NCBI GenBank assembly: GCA_964058845.1
Contig: CAXKVR010000598.1
Span: 1-46,798, forward strand
DNA: 46,798 bases
Direction: 5' to 3'
Source of the DNA: Carex sylvatica
Lineage: Eukaryota; Streptophyta; Magnoliopsida; Poales; Cyperaceae
In this document: positions 10,480 to 22,174 of the stretch, one piece after another
Layout of the letters: each line of letters starts with the position of its first letter
How positions within the stretch are numbered: the first letter of the stretch is position 1
Notes under the pieces: model-generated
Databases searched by the model: none
What the model was told of the DNA's origin: nothing
The model's input: the letters and a program-made list of their open reading frames with translations, nothing else
Position numbers and translations under genes: made by a program

Positions 10480-11990
10480 AATAATCTTACTAAGCTTGAT
10501 TTGTTTCGTTTCATATGGATGTTCTGTTTGCTCGACTATTTGTTTTGATTCCAAGTATTTGTATGCAAACTTTCTAAAACTTTGGGGGTTTAAATCTGAA
10601 ATTGTGGCGTATATAGTCCCTTGCCAGAGGGTCTTATGCAGAAAATTATGTAGTTGCTGGATTTTTGGGCTTTTGAGTGTTTAATAAAAAAAGGAGAATT
10701 GAGTTGGGCTTCAGAAGTTAATTTTTATAATATTTTTTTATCTCTTAATAGCAAGGCTATGGTACTATGAATAGCGCAGATTGGTCCGTGCTATGGATCA
10801 ATATCTTAATTTCCAAATTTCTAAAACTTTGGGGGTTTGAAATCTGAAATTGTGGCATACATATCTTAGATAGGTAGAACATGATCACTACTTGTGTAAG
10901 ATACTATGAGATGAATGCACAATAACAGAATTATTATCATGGATTAGCATGGTTGCCTTGTGATTCTCAATTATATCTTCTAAAAACTTCATTTTTGCCA
11001 AAATATTTAGATCAGTATAGAGACAAAAAGTTATATAGATAATATATGTGAACTTGATTTCCCAATGGGAGCTTACTGTCATGAGCTTGCATGATTTCAC
11101 AAATATAAATAAAACAAAACCAAGGACTAATTTGCATAATTAGACCTACTATCTGACAGAAACTGAGCTTGGATTTTCTTTGAAATTTTGGTTTTCCTTT
11201 TAGTGCTATTATTCTTTGATTTTGTAATTAGATGGGAGGGACATTCATGAAAATGTTTTCTTCATTAGATATATCTTAATTTGTTCAAAATGTCATTTCT
11301 ACTGATCCAAATGTTCTCTACTCTGACCCAAGTATATCATGTGAACCTACGGTTATAGTTGCCAATAAATTAAATATCAAAACTCACTGCCTTTTGTAAG
11401 GAACCTCACTGCAGAGAACCATTTATTTATTTTTTCAATCACACTATATATGTTCTTATTTTAAAGAAGAGAGTTTCTTTGTTCAAATAAATTTATTGAT
11501 CTGTCAAGTGAGTTTCTTTTTGATATATAGTGTTTGAATTGATTTTCCAATTGTTTTCTATTCGTGAAGGTTATTGATCTGTGAAAAAGAAGAAGAAGAT
11601 AAGAAGATGGCAGGAGGAGCACCAAAACTACATACTTGCCTCACTTTCCTTTTCTGATCTCTGACACTTGGGACCAGATCGAGGTCTTCTCTTCCTTCCC
11701 TTTCTATCTTTCTTTGGTTTGCTTGTTGTTTACTGCATCATTACTGCACACAATTTGTTTGATGAAATGTCTAAGAGAAACATTTCAGGGTTGGTTATCC
11801 CATTTTCTAGAACACGCTGCCCACTCAAACCTTGTGCTAAATCCCAACTAATTTGGGTCCTTCTGTATCAGGTCTATGGTGTATATTAGTTGATTTGGTG
11901 GAATATGTAAAAATCTGAATAGATGGAATAAAGGGCATATGTTTGGGATGTTATTTGCAAATATCTGACAACATGATAAGTACCACATAA
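10480..11990. other. AT-rich DNA with diverged copies of the 8.8-9.3 kb segment
   Basis: Words around 8800-8940 (GATTGGTCCGT, GCCTTGTGATTCTCAAT, ATTATATCTTCT) recur at 10780-11020. TTTCTAAAACTTTGGGGGTTT recurs within the block at about 10570 and 10820. ATTTGCAAATATCT of 9300 recurs near 11955. No supported gene. Confidence 0.5.
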
Positions 11991-11997
11991 AACACAC

Positions 11998-12419
11998 ACG
12001 TATAAAACACAAGTAAAAAAAATGTAACATATGTTTTATTCGCGAATAAAACGCGAGTTGATAAATTATTCCCGATAAAAATGCATAAGACAAATTTAGA
12101 CTCTTCAAAATTCTTTTTTTTTGGGTTTTTTTCTTTTCTTTATTATACCGAATTATACATGAATCACAAATTTTTAATTCCGCTAAATCGAACCATAACT
12201 ATTCATTTGTCACTATGCTACCACTTTATTGTTTGTGCACGTGAAGTTGGGAATATATCATTATTGATTGACATTAGTGGTTGGTACGAGAAGTTTCCAG
12301 GAAATTTTCGAGCAACCTTTAGGATTATGTCTGGAATTTATCTTTAAAAAATATTTGGTTCAAATAATTTTGTTCTACTTTATTTGAAGTAGAACGATTC
12401 CATTTGTTTATGTTGCTGG
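11998..12419. repeat. Direct repeat, left copy
   Basis: About 420 bases resembling 12890-13333 in the same orientation. Shared landmarks are TTTTATTCGCGAATAAAAC, CTACCACTTTATTGTTTGTGC, AGAAGTTTCCAGGAA and TATGTTGCTGG. The pair could be the LTRs of a small TRIM-like element or a plain duplication; no primer site was recognised between them. Confidence 0.65.
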
Positions 12420-12889
12420 TACAACAGCAATAATGAAATAAAAGTGTTTACTTTTAGACACCACTACCTTGCTTTGGACCTCTGGTACATTTCTATTGTG
12501 AGTAAAATTGCTGGATATCTAAATCTCTCACTACAATTTATTTTATTGCTAAACATAACACAAGTAATAATATTTTATTTTTTAATAATGCCCTTATTTC
12601 ATCGGACGGTTCAAATTGTTTATAATTTGTTCACCACTAAAAACAATTAATATACTGGAGCAATTCTTAAAAAATAAAATAAGAACAAACTTAATTAGTC
12701 AGCGACTCACTCTAATTAACTTTGGATGAGTAACGGATCTTCTGTTATGTCTTATGTACAATATTCCATATACGCAGATTACTTAGAATTGGACCCCATG
12801 CTACCACTCATGGTAACAATATTCGCGTTTAATTAGCGAATAATTCGCATATTAAATGTTTTTTGACGTTTCTGAACTGAACTCCGAAT

Positions 12890-13333
12890 AAAACACAAAA
12901 AAAAATGTATTATACCTTTTATTCGCGAATAAAACACGTATAAAACGCGAGCTGACGAATTATTCGCAATAAAAACGCGTAAAAAAATTTGAATTTTTTT
13001 AAGATTTTTATTTTAAATTTCTTTTTTTTTGGGTTTTGTTTTTTCTCCTTTATTGTACCGAATCATTTCTGAATTATATCTGAATTCTAAAATTTTGATC
13101 CCACCAAATCGAACCTGAACTATTTATTTGTCACTGTGCTACCACTTTATTGTTTGTGCATATGGAGTCTGAGATATTTAATTTTTGGTAACTCACGGAG
13201 AAGTTTCCAGGAAGTTTTCGGGGGCAACCTTTAGAATTATGTCTGGAATTGCACTATAAAAATGTTTGGTTCAAATGTTTTTGTTTTACTTTATTTGAAT
13301 TAGTAGAACGATTCTATTTGTCTATGTTGCTGG
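12890..13333. repeat. Direct repeat, right copy
   Basis: Partner of 11998-12419, diverged by substitutions and small indels, separated by about 470 bases of AT-rich sequence. Both copies contain palindromic CGCGAATAAAACG-type words. Confidence 0.65.
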
Positions 13334-16010
13334 TTGAGTGGAAAAATCGTGTCGTGTTGTGACTAATACACTGTGATTTTGGTTTCGTGCCGTGCCGTGA
13401 TCAAGTTAATTTTTTACGTGCCGTATCGGGATTTTGATTTTGGTCACAGCACGCGAATGATCATGCCACGTGAATCACACCATGTCTAAACGTGCTGTGA
13501 TCAAACGTGACTCGCATGACTCGCGTGACTCCCATGGCCATTTAATCATAATTTAGATTACTTTATTTAAGATTCACCATTTGATCAAGATATAATGATC
13601 ATCATTACACATGACTCGTGTGACTACATGACATGACTAAATCTTTAGCGTGTCGTGTCATGCCATGTCAAATTTTCTAAAAATGGTCACAGAATGCGAA
13701 TGATTACAGCACGTGACATGTGAGTTACGACACATAATTTTCTTCTACTGAACCGTAAATTAAATCCAGAAATAGATACAAATATAACATACCATTAAAT
13801 TGAAGAAAAAAATTGAATTCAAAATTACACACTGACCTACCTCTAACCCTCCTTGGATCCACCTATGTCTCCACTTAATTATAACTTTGATCAAACAGGC
13901 ACACCCATTTTTTGACTCAAAAGTCTTCTTTGTTCTATAGAAGATTACAATAATTGAAAAAGTATCTCCACTATAACTTTGTTCTTAATTTGTTGCTGAT
14001 TCAAAGTCTCCTTTTTTCTTTCTATGTTCACTCCGGGGCGGATTCAGAATTTGATCAGAAGTAGGTACAAAATATTGATAAAAGTGTAACTTTTTTTGTC
14101 TCGACAAATTAGAGCGGAGTAGTGGATTGGGATCTTAAAAAATCACGGCACGATCAAATATGTCACAGCACGATATATGGTTTTGTCACGACATGTGTGC
14201 CGGTTACGTGATGTGATCGTTGTTCCAAATTTTGGCACAATAAGGCACGTCACACAAAAGATTTGATCACGGCGCGACACATGGTCACGTATAATTATGA
14301 TCGTTAGATCTTGATCGAATGATGAATCTTAAATAAACTAACCTAAATTATGAAAAAATAGTTAAACATGATAAATGTGTTCGATCACGTTTAGACACGT
14401 CGTTTGTGGTCACAGCGTGATTAATATGTTGTGACCATTCACGTCCTATGATCATCATTTCAAATTTAGTCATAACACGACATGTGAACTAAGTAACAGC
14501 GTGACTAGTCACAACATATATTTATATCCTTAGTACGTAGCAAACTTTTTTTTTTCTCCTAATAAATAAACTATTTTTCAAAGTGAAGTAGCGAATCGGA
14601 CTATGTCTTTTCATTTCTTTCTTTTTTTACGCAAATCATTCTAAACTGATTTTTTTTTCTGCATAATTTTCTCCTACTGGACTGTAAATTAAATTCAGAA
14701 GTAGATACAAATATAACATACCACTAAATCTAAAAAAAAAAATTGAATCCAAAATTAGACACTGACCTCTAACCCTCCTTGGGTCCGCCTATGTCTCCAC
14801 TTAATTATAACTTTGATCAAACACATTTTTTGACTCAAAGTCTTCTTCCTTCTATAGAAGATTATAATAATTGAAAAAGTATATATCTCCACTATAACTT
14901 TAATCAAACAAGCACATGAATTTATTTGTTGCTATCAACATCATATATAGGTCTTCTTTTTTGCTACTTGATCCTTTCTAAGTCAATCAAAAAATCAGAG
15001 TCAGTCAACTGGTAACTCGAAAGATAAATTTCTAAGGATAAAAGAATTCTGCCAGAGGCAAAGAAATCTCAATTTACAGATTTTTTTAAACGGTATTATG
15101 GTCAATTTAATTTTTTAAACGATTAAATAAAATAAAAAATAAATATAAGGGGGTTGAAGAATGTAAATTAATATTTGGTGAGAATATTGGATATTATGAT
15201 GATTTCATGAGTATATTGGCTATTTCAAAAATTTAGAAATTTTCCTAAAAAAAAAACCTACTTTTGATTCATTTGTAATTTTGACGAACAATACACAATT
15301 ATATATAGCTTTAGCTATTAAATTTGTGTGTTTTGTAACTCAATTATTCATAGATCCCTACAAAAATAGATAGGATCAACGAACTAATTAACTTGAGAGG
15401 TTCGTCCTACTTAATTTCATAATTAATTACTTTTCAGATTTATGTATATTTTAATCATTTCGGTTCAATGCTTTATTTTATAACAAACAAGATGTACAGT
15501 AATCAGTTCTCAACTCAGAGAAAGCCATCATAAAATAATGTTACGGTGCCAAGTTAAGGTCACGTAATTGACCGACCCATTAGAAGATGCATATATCATG
15601 GAGTTGAACAGAAACCAATATAAACCAATATATATTATTTTGTTGAACAGAAACCAATAAAAAATTATATATATACATGAACAAACATTTAATGTTGACG
15701 TCGATAGAATATCTTTATATCACTCCTGAAACATTTGTTGACGTGTGAAGACTAAGCATCAGTTACGTGATGTGATCATGTTTCAAAATTTTGACACAAT
15801 AAGGCACATCACATAAAAAATTTGATCACGGCACAACACATTAATTATCATATGTAATTAGGACCGTTAGATCTTAATCGAATGATGAATTAATCTTAAA
15901 TAAACTAATCTAAATTATGAAAAAATAGTTAAACATGATAAATGTGACTGATCACGTTTGGACACGTCGTGTGTGACCACATTCACAACATATTAATCAA
16001 AAGTAGGTTT
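13334..16010. repeat. Dispersed CACG-rich repeat family, several partial copies
   Basis: The block is rich in alternating words such as GTCACGACATG, CACGGCACGATC, GATCACG and CGTGCCGTG in both orientations, as in subterminal regions of DNA transposons. The stretch 14035-15100 is repeated at about 40455-41522. Parts recur at 13735-14035, 15755-15990 and 22175-22640. Landmarks are GCGGATTCAGAATTTGATCA, CCGCCTATGTCTCCACTTAA and GGCACAATAAGGCACGTCAC. No coding capacity was seen and termini were not resolved. Between copies the DNA is AT-rich. Confidence 0.6.
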
Positions 16011-16109
16011 TTTTAAAATACATATCAGCTGAAAATGCGCTAGCAACAAAAATCGTTAGTTGAGAAATTTAACTGGAGATTGAGTTTGAAAAACAGGTCC
16101 CTAGCAACA

Positions 16110-16195
16110 ATAATTGAGTAGGCATTTATGCGTGAGGAACAAATGACTAATTTTGCCTCCTTTTTTTGTTGTAAATTCTTATGCATATATGGTCT
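16110..16195 (+). repeat. Third, truncated copy of the RLP upstream region
   Basis: GGCATTTATGCGTGAGGAAC, GAACAAATGACTAATTTTGCC and TGTAAATTCTTATGCATA here match the DNA just upstream of the two RLP start codons (19390-19540 and 23110-23285). Similarity stops before a start codon, where a different repeat (16196-16320) begins. Confidence 0.6.
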
Positions 16196-16320
16196 TAAAA
16201 GCTATAGCGCTAGAATTGAGTGCTATAGCGCTGTATAGTATTTTTGGACAAAAAGCTATGGTATTATTTGCGCTATAACATGCTATAGCGCGCTATATGT
16301 GCAATATAGTAATAGTGTCA
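16196..16320. repeat. Cluster of GCTATAGCGC palindromic words
   Basis: GCTATAGCGC or close variants occur four times within about 125 bases in both orientations. Such clusters occur in subterminal parts of non-autonomous DNA transposons. No termini were identified. Confidence 0.45.
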
Positions 16321-16530
16321 TTTCTTTAGTCACTCTGCTTTGACGTGATAAACGCTATTTAAACATTTGAGTAATATAAGAGTGCATTGATGGATCCCAA
16401 GTCGAAAATATTAATTTAATGTCTTGATTCCTATAACATAATAACGTTAAAGGAAGTATTTCTTAGCATTTTAAATTTTAATATTTGTGAATTTTTGCGC
16501 AAAAAATATTGTCAATTGTTATTAAATTAA

Positions 16531-16913
16531 GGAAAATTTGTGTCCATGCCACTACAAAATCTCTAATTTTGAAAAATGCCACTACATACTTTGAATTCAC
16601 GCCAATGCCATCACAAAGTTGGTTTACTTCTAATTTTGCCATTATTATACAATTTTTATACTATTTTGATTAAAAAATGATAATAGCATAACTGTGCATT
16701 CATTTTAATTGAGGGGTATAATCGGAAATACAGAAATACGTATTTCAAAACAGAATTTCTCAGATTATTTTTAATCAAAATAGTATAAAAATTGTATAAT
16801 AATGGCAAAATTAGAAGTAAACCAACTTTGTAATGGCATTGGCGTGAATTCAAAGTATGTAGTGGCATTTTTCAAAATTAGAAGTTTTGTAGTGGCATGG
16901 ACACAATTTTCCC
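16531..16913. mobile_element. Palindromic Mutator-type MITE with 9-bp TSD
   Basis: A 383-bp element whose two halves are inverted copies: the left starts GGAAAATTTGTGTCCATGCC and the right ends GGCATGGACACAATTTTCCC. It is flanked by the 9-bp direct repeat TTAAATTAA at 16522-16530 and 16914-16922. A 9-bp duplication and a G-rich terminus are typical of Mutator-like elements. It has no coding capacity, and a transcript would fold into a long hairpin. Confidence 0.85.
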
Positions 16914-16922
16914 TTAAATTAA

Positions 16923-18270
16923 AGGTTTGTTTTTGTTTATAAAGATTTCTTATTAGGATTTTATAGATCTAATGTTTCAATTGTTCTTTATTAGTGGACT
17001 AAAGATAGATTATGTGTTTTTTTTGTTAACCAATACATTATGTTAAATAAACAATAATTCAAAATCCTTTTTTTCTTCATAATTAAGAGAAAATTCAATT
17101 ATTAGTATTCTGTGAACTGTATATTTAAATATTATTTTTTAAACAACAAATATCAGACTGGAAATATAATAAGTCTCAGGTGAACCATAAGACTTTCGGA
17201 CTTAATTTAATTATAAAGGTCTCACTTTAAGATTCGTGCAACTTGTATTGAATGATTCGGATCTAATCTAATTCTTGTCTGATCCGAATTCGTCACAGGC
17301 GTGCATGGCCTTGTGGGTTGGTGGTGATTGATAAAATGATACCCAAAATATTAAAAAAAAAACTGAAGAAAACGGAACTTGTTGGAAGGCAACAGAGATT
17401 TTGCAACTGATTTTGCATCAATTTTTGCATCGGTGCAGTTTCCACTGATTTTGCATCAATTTTTCAATAATTTGGACTAAAAATTCCAAAAAAAAATATT
17501 GTTTTAATCTATGAAGTGACTCGTAGGCATTGCTAATACCCATATGAATTAAAACTGGTTAGCTCAATAAAGATTAAAGGGAAGGTTTTCCTTAAAAAAG
17601 AATGGTAGAATTCGAGACGTGTTGGATTAAAATCAATGAAAATATCCGATTTCTTTTAGGTAAAACTTTACTATTATATAGTCAGATTTTTATGAGAATA
17701 GATATTATTATTATTATTTGTTATCTTATTTTATTTATTTATTAATATATTATTACATTTTCATCAGAAGCAAAATTGGTATGTTATAATTATGAGTTAA
17801 TTATGAAATCAGAATCGAGAGAATCAGAGAAAACACAATTTTTTTAGAAAAAATATGTCAAGATAAAAAAAAAATTCAAACTATTAAAATATTAAATTTT
17901 ACCTTGAGCATAGTCCACTAGAGTATAATTTATAAGACTCTTCTTTTGAAATTCAACCTATTTTTGAATAATTAAATCATAGAAAATAACTTATGCTTTA
18001 TATTTAAGTTCCATTCATTTCTTTATAAAAGAATTTGGTACATTCCTTTGACAAAAAAATAATAAGTTCATTGTGGTTGTCAGACCATTCTACTCTTCCA
18101 ATTTTGTTCTATTTTAGAAAAACTTTAATGAAAAACTCAACCAAATTTGCAATAATTCGGCCGATTTCACTGAAGGTTGAGGCTCAATCAAGAGTAGACA
18201 AAATTCAGATCCAAACCAACTATATTCATCTTTCTTGCTTTCTTTAGATAGTTTATTTGTCCAATCGAAT
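16923..18270. other. AT-rich DNA, nothing recognised
   Basis: A few imperfect repeats such as GATTTTGCATCAATTTTT (twice near 17405-17465). No supported gene, RNA or element boundary. Confidence 0.55.
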
Positions 18271-18289
18271 TCAAATTTCGTTGCAAATA

Positions 18290-18475
18290 CTTTTTACATC
18301 AGATGTGTTGCATGAATACTTATTGCATGGGAATACCGTTGCAACAAGTATTCCATAAGTTATTGCATGGGTAACTCATGCAACAAGTCAGAAATTGAGT
18401 AGTTGCAACGTAATCCTTGCAACTGATATTTTTGAGGTTATTGCATGGGTAAGCCCATACAATAAGCCAAATTTT
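18290..18475. repeat. TTATTGCATGGGTAA inverted-word cluster
   Basis: TTATTGCATGGG occurs three times, mixed with GTTGCAAC and CATGCAACAAG-type words in both orientations. This resembles a subterminal region of a CACTA- or Mutator-type element. Ends not found. Confidence 0.4.
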
Positions 18476-18871
18476 GCCCATCCAAAAAACAAGAATTCTA
18501 GTAGCTAGTGTCAGTACTCAATTTAATTAATTAGTTATTGCTCAAATAACAGATCTGAAGACGTTATTCATAATTCAGAAATAGACAGTGTAGTTGTGGT
18601 TTTTAATTTCTAAATCTCTACACTCGTGAAATTAATTTTTAATTATTTAATTCTAACGATTACATTAGTAGTTTTTATTACATAAGAGAGAGCAACAGAA
18701 ACGAGAGTCAATATAACAATGAAATTAACAGAATTGTTGGCCTTCTATAATATTTACTTGCAAAGATCATGGCAATGTACAAATTTGCAAAGTTGGTCTA
18801 CAACTCGCTACATCTTTGGACCGTTTGGTCTCCATTAGAAAAATTACAAAAAAAAAAAATGAGCCCCACAA

Positions 18872-18909
18872 CCCCCCCCCCCCCCCCCCCTTAAAAAAAA
18901 AAAAAAAAA
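18872..18909. repeat. Poly(C)19 followed by poly(A)17
   Basis: Nineteen C residues, two T, then seventeen A residues. The minus strand is a long G run. Run lengths here are error-prone in sequencing. Confidence 0.95.
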
Positions 18910-19009
18910 GAAGGAAAGATAACGCCATCAATAACAAAATGTCACAATTGGAGAGATCCACATATGGTCGCATGATCATATAGAAATCGAAAAGACCAAA
19001 AGCAAGTCG

Positions 19010-19390
19010 TTTTTATCAAACTCTTACCTCAAGTCTTATTTTTTTCTATGAACTAGTTGAAAGAGAGAGAAAAAGAGACCTTGAATCAGCAACAAATTAA
19101 GTACTGCATTTGTGTGTTTGATCAAAGTTATAATTAATTCTAGTTCTCTTTAGCTACAATATAATTGAAGACACTCCTTTCAATTATAGAAAAAATAAGA
19201 CTTCGGCTCATAAAAGAAAGAACAAATAAGACTTTATAGCCCAGTCCTCAAGCCAGGCAAAAATATTAGCAGCTTAGTCTTCCCATGTCAACAAATAAAT
19301 AATTGAGTTACATAAAACACAAATATAATAGCACTAGCAACTTTTTAAAAAATGGTTATGGTCAAAAGTTGTTAGTTGAGAAATTTGACT
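19010..19390 (-). repeat. Inverted copy of the 40.0-40.4 kb repeat
   Basis: The reverse complement of this segment follows 40020-40440: landmarks GACTTCGGCTCA, GCCAGGCAAAAAT, CAACTTTTTAAAA and the inverse of TTTGATC...CAGCACATGCA. It abuts the upstream edge of RLP copy A. Confidence 0.6.
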
Positions 19391-19573
19391 AATGGCATTT
19401 ATGCGTGAGGAACAGTATACAGCCCCGTGCCTTCCCTCAGAATGAGTGAGGTGATTAATTTAAATGACTAATTAAATCGAAGGAACAAATGACTAATTTT
19501 GCCCTTTTTTTTTTTTTTTTTGTAAATTCTTATGCATGGTCTTTTATATATATATATATATATATCTATATAT

Positions 19574-20334
19574 ATGAAAGGATATTCCATCAAGCACCAC
19601 TCCAAATTGTGTTGTTTACTCTTTTTCTCTCCTGCAACGACATTTGTTGCGCTCCTTTCCATATCAGTTCTTCTCCTCCTTATCCATCAAAACCACCACT
19701 CTATCACAAGCACAATGCCTTTCTCACCAACGGGATGCCTTGATTCAATTCAAGCATGGTTTCAATGACAAAACTACACTCCATTCATGGAATTCAAGCA
19801 CCGACTGTTGCATATGGGACCGCATCAAATGCGATGATCAAGCTGGTATGGTGACTGCAATCAACCTTGCTGGCATGTTCATCTCAGGTGAACTCAACCC
19901 GGCTTTGTTCAGTACCTCGATCTTTCTTACAACCACTTCTATAATATTACCATTCCACAAACCGGGTTTGAGCGACTCGGTAATTTAACTAACCTCCACT
20001 TATCCAATTCTGGATTTGCCGGTGAAATTCCTATCGGCATTTCTTCCCTCAAACACCTCATCTTACTTGACTGATCAGCTAATATCTATGGCGACTCAGC
20101 AAACCTAAAAACCTTGTATCTTCATGACACAAACCTAAAAACCTTACTCAGCAATCTCACCAAGCTCCAAGATCTTGGGTTGGATGGGGTTGACATTTCA
20201 CTCAACGAATCTGAGTGGGGTGACGCAGTTTCTCAAGTAGGCACAACTCTTGTATCCCTATCCATGCAAAATTGTGGATTAAGAGGAAATTTGCCGGATG
20301 AAATATTCTACTTTACAAATCTTACAAATCTCTC
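19574..20334 (+). pseudogene. LRR receptor-like protein, deleted copy A
   Basis: The 5' third of a Ve/Cf-type receptor-like protein gene, near-identical to 23302-24045. From ATG 19574 it shows a signal peptide (KLCCLLFFSP...), a shared 2-base deletion versus copy B near 19670, and the LRRNT region (ALIQFKHGF, NSSTDCCIWDRIKC). A 16-base deletion follows at 19910/19911; the two indels sum to 18, so the original frame resumes. It then reads YLDLSYNHFYNITIPQTGF, reaches a TGA stop at 20072-20074 and continues in frame (LYLHDTNLKTLLSNLTKL, GLRGNLPDEIFYFTNLT). At about 20334 the sequence jumps to DNA matching 26362 in copy B, so the remaining LRRs, transmembrane segment and stop, about 2.3 kb, are deleted. 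Non-functional. Confidence 0.92.
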
Positions 20335-20626
20335 GTTTCTCCAACATATTTTTAACAAGTTGTTCGAATTTGTTCACAAATTCTACTGCCATTTCATCAT
20401 CAATAATCTCTAGCAACCCAAATTCTTTAATGTCAAATTTCATATCTGACACAGAAATCTATATTTTTATCCATCTTTTGGACAAGATGCATGTCTGCAC
20501 AACCTCTTTTGTAGTAAGAAAAGAAAGAATATGAGTGCGAACATCATCAGGCAAACTATTGATCTTATCAATACCATAAATCTGCTCACTACCATGGCAG
20601 AGAAGAGGTAGGAGAGAGAGGCGGGT

Positions 20627-20795
20627 CCAGATCCCCTAAAGTAATCCAATTTTTGGATTTTGGATTGGAACCATCCGATTAGATTCCGTTGCTCGGGATG
20701 TGTTCACTTCACTTAGGAATAGATTATTACGGATTTGAATCAGACAGTCCTAATCTAAAACTCAACAATTGAGTTACTTAACTTGATCTGAATCT
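20627..20795. mobile_element. Palindromic MITE, CCTAAAGTAA family (copy 1)
   Basis: An inverted repeat with outer GGATCNCCTAAAGTAA...CAATTT and inner CCATCCGATT, mirrored by AATCNGACNGTCC and AATTGAGTTACTT on the right. Two other copies lie at 22807-22963 and 26653-26815; the last is the counterpart in segmental copy B. Confidence 0.65.
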
Positions 20796-20954
20796 GAATT
20801 CAAGAGAGGCAGAGTAGAACAGAGATCGGTCTGATTAATCTAATTTTTACTCGTGGAATATGTCAAATTGAAGTTCTTTTGTTTTATTTTTTTGGGCTTC
20901 GTTGACTACTCCAACATCTCTATAATTGACTTAATAATATCAACAATTAATCCC

Positions 20955-20993
<39 letters not shown>

Positions 20994-20995
20994 CA
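20955..20995. repeat. (CA)n(TA)n microsatellite
   Basis: A CACACA tract followed by TATATA. A shorter version is at the matching site in copy B (about 27029-27052). Confidence 0.9.
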
Positions 20996-21424
20996 AATTT
21001 AGTAATCGAATTCGACGGGAAGTACAAATTTCATTGAGAAAAGAGATTATTTGAAATTTCACGCTGTACACATGTTACAACCAGAAGACTAGGAAAAAAT
21101 ATATAATTTATGTTGTTTATTATTCGTAGATAGCTCCTGGACTAGTAGAAATCTTTATTTTTCTATTTTATTTAATTCGACATTCCTCTAATATTTTCAC
21201 ATTCTTAGCATTAGTCAGTCATCTAATCACTACTTTATTTTTATTGTTAGGTATGTTGGATGGGACATCAATGTCTCGAATCTAGAGTCCTCATATTCTT
21301 CTAGAATATATATATATTGTTGCTTCACAGAAGTGTTTTTTTTTAAGGTCTACTTCTTGAAAGTTGCGCAGCGCTTTATTAATTTAAATATAATTTTGTT
21401 TTACTCGGTTGGAAGGCGCACTGG

Positions 21425-21433
21425 GGACTTGAG
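21425..21433. other. Empty target site of the 6.3-kb fold-back element
   Basis: A single GGACTTGAG in the context CACTGGGGACTTGAGTCTCC. In copy B the same 9 bases occur twice, at 28308-28316 and 34578-34586, bracketing the insertion. This is the pre-insertion allele by paralogy. Confidence 0.9.
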
Positions 21434-21705
21434 TCTCCGTCTTCCTTTTGTAATATTTTATTCGGTTGGAAGGCGCACTGGCACAACGCTTTATTGCTTT
21501 TCACTTTATTAATTTAAAAGGTGCATAAAACTTTGATTTTTTTTTTCTTAAGCATGTATTAATAAAAATTTCGGATTATTTTATGTATTTGGTACAATAT
21601 GATAGATATTCACCAAATTTCAAGGTAAAGGACAAAAGGGAGAGAGGACTCAGAGGAGGGTGTATGACATAATTTATGTGTTGTGTTGTATTGCTTGGTT
21701 TATGG

Positions 21706-21898
21706 CAGTGTTGTAAAAAAAGTTTGTTTAGATCGATTAATCACTCGATTAGTTATTGGCGGTAATCAAACTGTTACGGATTTTCTTGATTAATCAGCTG
21801 ATTGTTTTCGATTATGGTCGATTATTTCAGATTATTCCTGATTAATCGCTTAGCGGTACTATCTGTCTGATAATCGCATACCGTTATTTACAACACTG
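21706..21898. mobile_element. hAT-type MITE with 8-bp TSD (copy A)
   Basis: Termini CAGTGTTGTAAA and TTTACAACACTG are perfect inverted repeats. The flanks are the 8-bp duplication GTTTATGG (21698-21705 and 21899-21906). The 193-bp body is rich in GATTAATC words. The 8-bp duplication and CAGTG terminus mark the hAT superfamily. The same insertion is in copy B (34883-35067), so it predates the segmental duplication. Confidence 0.9.
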
Positions 21899-22174
21899 GT
21901 TTATGGTATTCTAACCGTCCGATTAAAAAATAAATATTGATGGAACAAAATATTTTGAAAACTAAAAATAAAATATTAATTGAATGTTATTCTACTTAAT
22001 CGTTACAACATTTTAATTAGTCAATTTTATAACTTTTTGAATTTAATGGTAATGATATTAATTATCACAATTAAGTATCAAATCAATGCACATTACCATG
22101 TATAAACAATTATTTATTTATCAGGTAAAGAACGAAAATATTGTAAAAGAACGAAAATTTTATTTTATTTGACC

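Larger units (their letters stand above)
19395..22130 (+). repeat. Segmental duplication copy A (RLP locus)
   Basis: Colinear with copy B (23100-28316 continued at 34578-35310). It contains the 5' region, a deleted RLP gene, 3' flank, a shared MITE (20627-20795), a microsatellite and a shared hAT MITE (21706-21898). It lacks the 424-bp MITE and the fold-back/Helitron complex found in copy B, so it records the empty sites of those insertions. Confidence 0.9.

Noticed and set aside
18767..18979. 70-residue frame with poly-Phe and poly-Gly
   Set aside because: Created by the poly(A)/poly(C) tract.
19489..19768. Frames with poly-Ile/Tyr (IYIYIYI) at the RLP copy A start
   Set aside because: Translation of a TA microsatellite and of the wrong frame of the RLP pseudogene.
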